Made by a program: the position numbers and the translations under genes
Shown here: piece after piece, positions 15,658 to 19,352 of the stretch
How the letters are laid out: each line of letters opens with the position of its first letter
Numbering within the stretch: the first letter of the stretch is position 1
Notes under the pieces: model-generated
The model's input: the letters and a program-made list of their open reading frames with translations, nothing else
Database searches by the model: none
What the model was told of the DNA's origin: nothing
Source: Flavobacteriaceae bacterium
Lineage (GTDB): Bacteria; Bacteroidota; Bacteroidia; Flavobacteriales; Flavobacteriaceae
Direction: 5' to 3'
DNA: 19,352 bases
Assembly: GCA_002693605.1 (NCBI GenBank)
Contig: NZQO01000147.1
Coordinates: forward strand, 1 to 19,352

Positions 15658-15730
15658 ACGCGGTCAACGGTAGTCAAATGCAGTCAAACACAGTCAATCT
15701 CGGTCAAACGCGGTCAACGGCAGTCAAAAT
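15651..15730. repeat. Tandem repeat: eight 10-bp units of the form YRGTCAANNN
   Basis: Eight consecutive 10-base units each contain AGTCAA or GGTCAA at the same position: CGGTCAAACG, CGGTCAACGG, TAGTCAAATG, CAGTCAAACA, CAGTCAATCT, CGGTCAAACG, CGGTCAACGG, CAGTCAAAAT. Units 1-2 and 6-7 are identical, suggesting duplication in blocks. The period is close to one helical turn, so all units face the same side of the DNA. Confidence 0.9.
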
Positions 15731-15733
15731 AAT

Positions 15734-15765
15734 AGTCCCTTTGAGATAGCGTGTCCCAAGGGACT
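15734..15765 (-). terminator. Hairpin downstream of the hypothetical gene, likely terminator
   Basis: A perfect 8-bp inverted repeat pairs AGTCCCTT (15734-15741) with 15758-15765. On the minus strand it is followed by TATTATTTT. It lies 12 bases beyond the stop codon of the gene at 15777-16436. Confidence 0.5.
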
Positions 15766-15776
15766 CCCACTACATA

Positions 15777-16436
15777 CTACGACCCACTAAATACCTCCAA
15801 AATCTCAACCCCCACGGCATCTTTCCCAAACAGTTCATACTCCTCCGTTCCAAGAATTTCCAAAAATCGCGTGCCAAGTATTAGCATATAGTGCACGCCG
15901 GCCTTTTTCACAATGGGGTCGTGCGGCTGCAATGCCAGCCGCTCCCTTCCGTCCACGGTCGACCTCCGAACAGGGGCCGCGCTGTAAGTGCTGAACGCCT
16001 GGCGGGTCGTGTCGTAGGCCACTACCAAGTAGTGCAGCTCCACATGCGTCGCCGCATTCGGGAATCGGGCAGAGGAGGGGTCAAAATCGTCCCATACCAC
16101 CCTAAAATCTTCCTCATAGATGTGAGGGTTTCCAAACTGCTGCCGTATGCCTGCCTTGGGCGTAAACACAAACATGCGCAACAGCAGCTTGCCCTTTAAG
16201 GTCTTCAGTCCCTCGCCCACGTTCAGGCTCCCTTTTTCCGAAACCCGGTCCAGCGCCTTGATTTTTAGAAACAACTGCATCAGCCGCTGGTGCAGCGAAC
16301 CGGCCCGCATATGCTTCAGCACCGGCCGGAGCGCAATCTTGAATTCCTTCACAAAAACACTGCACAACGATAATTCGTCACTGTTTTTGTAAATCCTAGG
16401 ATTGTTTTTATTATTTTGGTAGTTGAATCCGCCCAT
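15777..16436 (-). CDS. Hypothetical protein of unknown function
   Basis: The product has 219 residues from the ATG at 16434-16436 (MGGFNYQNNKNNPRIY). A TTG start at 16490 would add 18 residues and cannot be excluded; an in-frame stop lies further upstream within the CCGAC repeats. The N-terminal half is basic and helical (VFVKEFKIALRPVLKHMRAGSLHQRLMQ). The C-terminal half alternates strand-like segments (VELHYLVVAYD, VHYMLILGTRFLEILG). No signal peptide, membrane segment or catalytic motif is recognised. Codon use is GC-richer than in the accessory block and resembles ffh, so this is probably a backbone gene. It is monocistronic, with a hairpin terminator close behind it. Confidence 0.6.
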   Translation of the reverse strand: MGGFNYQNNKNNPRIYKNSDELSLCSVFVKEFKIALRPVLKHMRAGSLHQRLMQLFLKIKALDRVSEKGSLNVGEGLKTLKGKLLLRMFVFTPKAGIRQQFGNPHIYEEDFRVVWDDFDPSSARFPNAATHVELHYLVVAYDTTRQAFSTYSAAPVRRSTVDGRERLALQPHDPIVKKAGVHYMLILGTRFLEILGTEEYELFGKDAVGVEILEVFSGS

Positions 16437-16497
16437 AGATAATACAGATTGGTCGCCCTCTAAAATAGACCCTATTTTTGAGATGGGCAAGCCCTCG

Positions 16498-16582
16498 TAA
16501 GCCGACCCAAACCCGACTGTAAGCCGACCCTAAGCCGATGGCATGCCGACTCCAAGCCGACTCATGCCGACTCCAAGCCGAT
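16498..16582. repeat. Degenerate 10-11 bp tandem repeat with CCGAC/CCGAT core
   Basis: Eight CCGAC or CCGAT cores occur at intervals of 10-11 bases, mostly preceded by TAAG, CAAG or CATG. It lies just upstream of the hypothetical gene. It shares the near-helical period with the 15651-15730 array but a different unit. Confidence 0.8.
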
Positions 16583-17029
16583 GTTCCTTTCGCTCTAACC
16601 CCGGTATCCTTCCATAATGCGCCCAGAATCCTATTGCCTAACCTCGGCACATTCTCGCAATTAGATGACGTTTTTGCACAACAGCCACAAGGGGCCAATA
16701 ACTGGATTCCCCCTCGAGGGGGGGCAGGAGGGTGTGAGATAACAAAAGTAGATTGAAAACATCCCACTCCTTTTTTTTGGTTCTTTTTGAAGGGGCAAAA
16801 AAGGACAGGGGAAAAACCAGCCACTGCCAGCAAATTGCCCAAAGGAAAAGGTTTATAGGATGTTTCTGAAGCGAATAGCCGTTACACCCCTGTGGTCCCC
16901 TCGAGGGGACACTCTCTTGGTTTCCCCCTCGGGGGCAGGGTGCACTGCCCACTGCAACTGCCAACTGAATACTGAATAATGCCCGCTGCCACTGCCTACT
17001 GCCAACTATCCACTAAAATCCCCCCGCCC
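16583..17029. other. Repeat-rich intergenic DNA upstream of ffh; no gene supported
   Basis: The stretch holds C/G-rich palindromes: 16709-16722 (14 bp, CTCGAG centre), 16895-16910 (16 bp, same centre) and 16924-16935. It also holds homopolymer runs and, at 16942-17013, many CACTGCC or ACTGCCAACT units. Open frames on either strand have unnatural composition. These are dispersed short repeats of the kind common between flavobacterial genes. Confidence 0.7.
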
Positions 17030-17060
17030 TTTGAAACTCCCGGCCAGAATGTTATCTTTG
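17030..17060 (+). promoter_or_regulatory. ffh promoter, Bacteroidota type
   Basis: TTTG at 17030-17033 and TATCTTTG at 17053-17060 are separated by 19 bases, an exact match to the Bacteroidota primary-sigma consensus TTTG, 19-20 bases, TAnnTTTG. The start codon is 24 bases further on. Confidence 0.8.
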
Positions 17061-17084
17061 CAACCCTAAACCAGTTGCAAGCCT

Positions 17085-18413
17085 ATGTTCGACAATTTAA
17101 GCGATAAGTTAGATAAAGCAATGCACGTGCTGAAGGGGCACGGCCAGATTACCGAGGTAAACGTGGCCGAGACCCTCAAGGAGGTACGGCGTGCCCTGCT
17201 GGATGCCGATGTGAACTTCAAGACCGCCAAGGAATTTACCAATACCGTGAAGGAAAAGGCCCTGGGCCAAAACGTGCTAACCACCCTACAGCCGGGCCAG
17301 TTAATGGTAAAGCTGGTAAAGGACGAGCTTACCCAGCTTATGGGCGGCGACACCGCGGGCATCGACCTAAGCGGAACGCCCAGCGTTATCCTTATGTCGG
17401 GATTGCAGGGTAGCGGTAAGACCACCTTCTCGGGCAAATTGGCCAACTACCTAAAAACAAAGAAAACCAAGAAGCCGCTATTGGTGGCCTGCGACGTGTA
17501 CCGTCCCGCAGCGATCAACCAGCTGCACGTGGTGGGCGAACAAATAAAGGTCGATGTGTATAGCGAAGAGGGGAATATGGACCCCGTGGCCATCTCCAAT
17601 AATGCCATTGCCCATGCCAAGCAGCACGGCCATAACGTGGTGATTGTAGATACCGCCGGCCGCCTGGCCATCGATGAGGCGATGATGACCGAAATCGCGA
17701 ACATCCATAAAGCCATAAAGCCCAACGAAACCTTGTTCGTGGTCGATTCCATGACCGGGCAGGACGCCGTTAATACGGCCAAGGCCTTTAACGAGCGCCT
17801 CAATTTTGACGGGGTGGTGCTTACCAAGCTCGATGGTGATACCCGTGGGGGTGCCGCCATTTCCATCAAGAGCGTGGTCAACAAGCCCATTAAGTTCATC
17901 GGTACCGGCGAGAAGATGGATGCCATCGATGTATTCCACCCGGCCCGTATGGCCGATCGTATTTTGGGTATGGGCGATGTGGTGTCGCTCGTAGAGCGCG
18001 CCCAGGAGCAGTTCGACGAGGAGGAGTCGCGCAAGCTTCAGAAGAAAATCGCGAAGAACCAATTTGGGTTCGACGATTTTATGAGCCAGATTCAGCAGGT
18101 GAAGAAAATGGGAAGCATGAAAGACCTTATCGGGATGATTCCCGGTGCTGGAAAGGCCCTGAAGGGAATTGATATAGATGACGACGCCTTTAAGGGTATC
18201 GAGGCCATTATCCAATCTATGACCCCCGAGGAGCGCAGTACCCCATCGGTCCTTAACGGAAGCCGTAAAAAGCGCATTGCCAAGGGGAGCGGCACCTCGG
18301 TACAGGAAGTAAACCAATTGCTAAAGCAGTTCAACCAGATGAGCAAGATGATGAAGATGATGCAGGGCGGCGGCGGCCAGAAGATGATGCAGATGATGAA
18401 TAAAATGCGCTAA
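17085..18413 (+). CDS. ffh: Signal recognition particle protein Ffh
   Basis: The 442-residue protein is the SRP54 GTPase, which binds signal sequences of nascent membrane proteins with the 4.5S RNA and delivers ribosomes to FtsY. The N domain (about 1-90) includes VRRALLDADVN. The G domain has GLQGSGKTT (106-114), DVYRPAAINQL, DTAGR (189-193) and TKLDGDTRGG (247-256). The closing helix and linker contain GTGEKMDAIDVFHPARM. The M domain (about 325-442) has FMSQIQQVKKMGSM, IPG and a very Met-rich end (KMMKMMQGGGGQKMM) that lines the signal-peptide groove. Length and motifs are normal and no residue appears missing. It has its own consensus promoter and is a backbone gene. Confidence 0.98.
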   Translation: MFDNLSDKLDKAMHVLKGHGQITEVNVAETLKEVRRALLDADVNFKTAKEFTNTVKEKALGQNVLTTLQPGQLMVKLVKDELTQLMGGDTAGIDLSGTPSVILMSGLQGSGKTTFSGKLANYLKTKKTKKPLLVACDVYRPAAINQLHVVGEQIKVDVYSEEGNMDPVAISNNAIAHAKQHGHNVVIVDTAGRLAIDEAMMTEIANIHKAIKPNETLFVVDSMTGQDAVNTAKAFNERLNFDGVVLTKLDGDTRGGAAISIKSVVNKPIKFIGTGEKMDAIDVFHPARMADRILGMGDVVSLVERAQEQFDEEESRKLQKKIAKNQFGFDDFMSQIQQVKKMGSMKDLIGMIPGAGKALKGIDIDDDAFKGIEAIIQSMTPEERSTPSVLNGSRKKRIAKGSGTSVQEVNQLLKQFNQMSKMMKMMQGGGGQKMMQMMNKMR

Positions 18414-18420
18414 GCGCTAG

Positions 18421-18456
18421 AGTTTGCAGTAGCCAGTAGCAGTATGCAGTAATATG
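18421..18456. repeat. Left inverted repeat flanking the four-helix-bundle gene
   Basis: The segment is built from CAGTAG/GCAGT units and matches the reverse complement of 18819-18854 at 28 of 36 positions without gaps. It overlaps the first codon of the gene it flanks. Confidence 0.65.
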
Positions 18457-18825
18457 ATTTTCAAGACACTAATGGCATATAAAAAGGGATTTGTCTTGGC
18501 GATGGATGCCTTTGAGATTTCTAAATCGTTTCCCAAGGAAGAACAATATTCCCTTGCGAGCCAAATACGTAGAAGTTCACGTGCGGTGTGTGCGAACATA
18601 GCAGAAGCTTATAGAAAGAGAAGCTATAGGAAGCACTTTATAAGCAAGCTCAACGATAGGGATGCTGAAAATTCGGAGACACAGGTTTGGCTCGATTTTG
18701 CTCTTTCCTGTAACTATATTTCGGAAAGCGACCATAAATCCCTCACGGAAAACTCCCTTGAGGTAGGTAATTTGATAAATTATATGATTAATAACCCCGG
18801 TACGTTTGGAGTGGAGGAGAAATAA
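18454..18825 (+). CDS. Four-helix-bundle protein (23S rRNA intervening-sequence protein family)
   Basis: The 123-residue protein matches the small four-helix-bundle family first seen in 23S rRNA intervening sequences. The hallmark is [21 protein letters not shown] (about 42-62), equivalent to the family pattern QIRRAAxSIxxNIAEG. The preceding helix is [19 protein letters not shown], the later part is [17 protein letters not shown], and two long helices follow. The usual GSLSELE segment is altered here ([11 protein letters not shown]). The molecular function of the family is not established; the fold is related to the DGR accessory protein Avd. It is inserted between ffh and folD and is flanked by short inverted repeats, which suggests that gene and repeats move or spread together. 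No rRNA is nearby. Confidence 0.85.
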   Translation: MIFKTLMAYKKGFVLAMDAFEISKSFPKEEQYSLASQIRRSSRAVCANIAEAYRKRSYRKHFISKLNDRDAENSETQVWLDFALSCNYISESDHKSLTENSLEVGNLINYMINNPGTFGVEEK

Positions 18826-18854
18826 CTGCCAACTGCGACTGCCTACTGAAAACT
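18819..18854. repeat. Right inverted repeat flanking the four-helix-bundle gene
   Basis: ACTGCC/ACTGCGACTG units mirror the left repeat at 18421-18456. The segment covers the end of the coding region and the gap before folD. Related units also lie upstream of ffh at 16942-17013. Confidence 0.65.
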
Positions 18855-18860
18855 AGAAAC

Positions 18861-19352
18861 ATGATTCTGCTCGACGGTAAGAAAGTATCTAACGACATTA
18901 AAGAGGAAATAAAGGCCGAAGTCGACAAGATGAAGGCCAATGGCGAAAAGGTGCCGCATCTGGCCGCCATTATCGTGGGTAGCGATGGGGCCAGCCTCAC
19001 CTACGTGAATACTAAGGTAAAGGCGTGCGAGGCCGTTGGTTTCGAGTCGACCCTGGTGCGAATGTCCAGCACCACGAGCGAATTGGAGCTTTTAGATAAG
19101 ATTGATGAGCTGAACAACGACGACACGATCGACGGGTTCATCGTGCAGCTACCACTTCCGCCGCAAATCGACACACAGAAGGTCATTTTGGCCGTTAGCC
19201 CCGATAAGGACGTAGATGGTTTCCACCCCACCAATTTCGGGAAGATGTCTTTGGATATGTCGTCCTTCATTCCCGCCACTCCCTTCGGTATTTTGGAACT
19301 GTTGGAGCGCTACGAGATTCCTACCAAGGGAAAACATACGGTGGTTATTGGA
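18861..19352 (+). CDS. folD: Bifunctional methylenetetrahydrofolate dehydrogenase/cyclohydrolase FolD (5' part)
   Basis: The first 164 codons are present and the gene runs off the right edge. It starts with ATG at 18861 ([14 protein letters not shown]). Visible signatures are YVNTK (Y48, K52), the catalytic YxxxK of Fol[13 protein letters not shown]; and [15 protein letters not shown], the two PROSITE-type FolD regions. The enzyme converts 5,10-methylene-THF to 10-formyl-THF in the cytoplasm, feeding purine and formyl-Met synthesis. No frame disruption is seen. It follows the four-helix-bundle gene by 35 bases, and that gap is filled mostly by the right inverted repeat, so it may be read from the ffh side or from a promoter hidden there. 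Confidence 0.95.
   Translation, partial: MILLDGKKVSNDIKEEIKAEVDKMKANGEKVPHLAAIIVGSDGASLTYVNTKVKACEAVGFESTLVRMSSTTSELELLDKIDELNNDDTIDGFIVQLPLPPQIDTQKVILAVSPDKDVDGFHPTNFGKMSLDMSSFIPATPFGILELLERYEIPTKGKHTVVIG

Noticed and set aside
15651..15730. CRISPR array
   Set aside because: The 10-bp units follow each other without spacers and no cas genes are present.
16411..16964. Overlapping minus-strand ORFs upstream of the hypothetical gene
   Set aside because: They run through tandem repeats, palindromes and homopolymers; the composition is not that of a protein-coding gene.
15383..17029. Integron integrase gene near the cassette edge
   Set aside because: No tyrosine recombinase motif was found in any frame of this stretch or elsewhere in the window.
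17447..18317. Long minus-strand ORFs of 195 and 279 residues within ffh
   Set aside because: They are antisense shadows of the GC-rich ffh coding frame.

Overview
The window looks like the chromosome of a Bacteroidota member, most likely a Flavobacteriaceae bacterium. The backbone genes (Sad-type aldehyde dehydrogenase, ffh, a four-helix-bundle IVS-type gene, folD) are typical of that family. The ffh promoter matches the Bacteroidota sigma consensus (TTTG, 19-base spacer, TAnnTTTG), and the intergenic regions hold short degenerate repeats. No rRNA, tRNA or CRISPR array was seen.

Layout. (1) Positions 1-1814: start of an exported protein (minus), a bidirectional terminator, and the aldehyde dehydrogenase (minus). 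(2) Positions about 1940-15390: an AT-richer accessory block divided by integron-attC-like sites at 2086-2217 and 12981-13113, plus a single R-box half-site at 15374-15382. Between the two full sites lies a tightly packed seven-gene minus-strand operon (11391 down to 2333) and a divergent WYL regulator gene (11847-12851). A second, smaller cassette-like unit holds a DUF262/DUF1524 (GmrSD-like) nuclease gene. (3) Positions about 15400-17060: GC-richer backbone with one hypothetical gene, an eight-unit 10-bp tandem repeat and repeat-rich non-coding DNA. (4) Positions 17060-19352: ffh, an IVS-type gene flanked by inverted repeats, and the 5' part of folD.

Main candidate system. The operon encodes, in transcription order: a small protein with a possible winged helix; a retron-type reverse transcriptase (NAxxH, YADD and ATG motifs); a protein with a degenerate histidine-kinase-ATPase-like region; a small receiver-like protein; a 578-residue protein joining a complete receiver (REC) domain to a C-terminal RNxxxH motif typical of HEPN RNases; a RecD-like SF1 helicase; and a helical-repeat protein ending in two OB/cold-shock-like domains. 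The 455-bp divergent gap upstream holds foldable sequence that could be the retron ncRNA, and a perfect 16-bp palindrome beside the WYL gene promoter. My inference is a retron-like defence system in which reverse transcription and a phosphorelay-like sensor pair control a HEPN RNase, with WYL-dependent regulation, carried as an unusually large (about 10.9 kb) integron-type cassette. I cannot match this gene set from memory to a described retron type.
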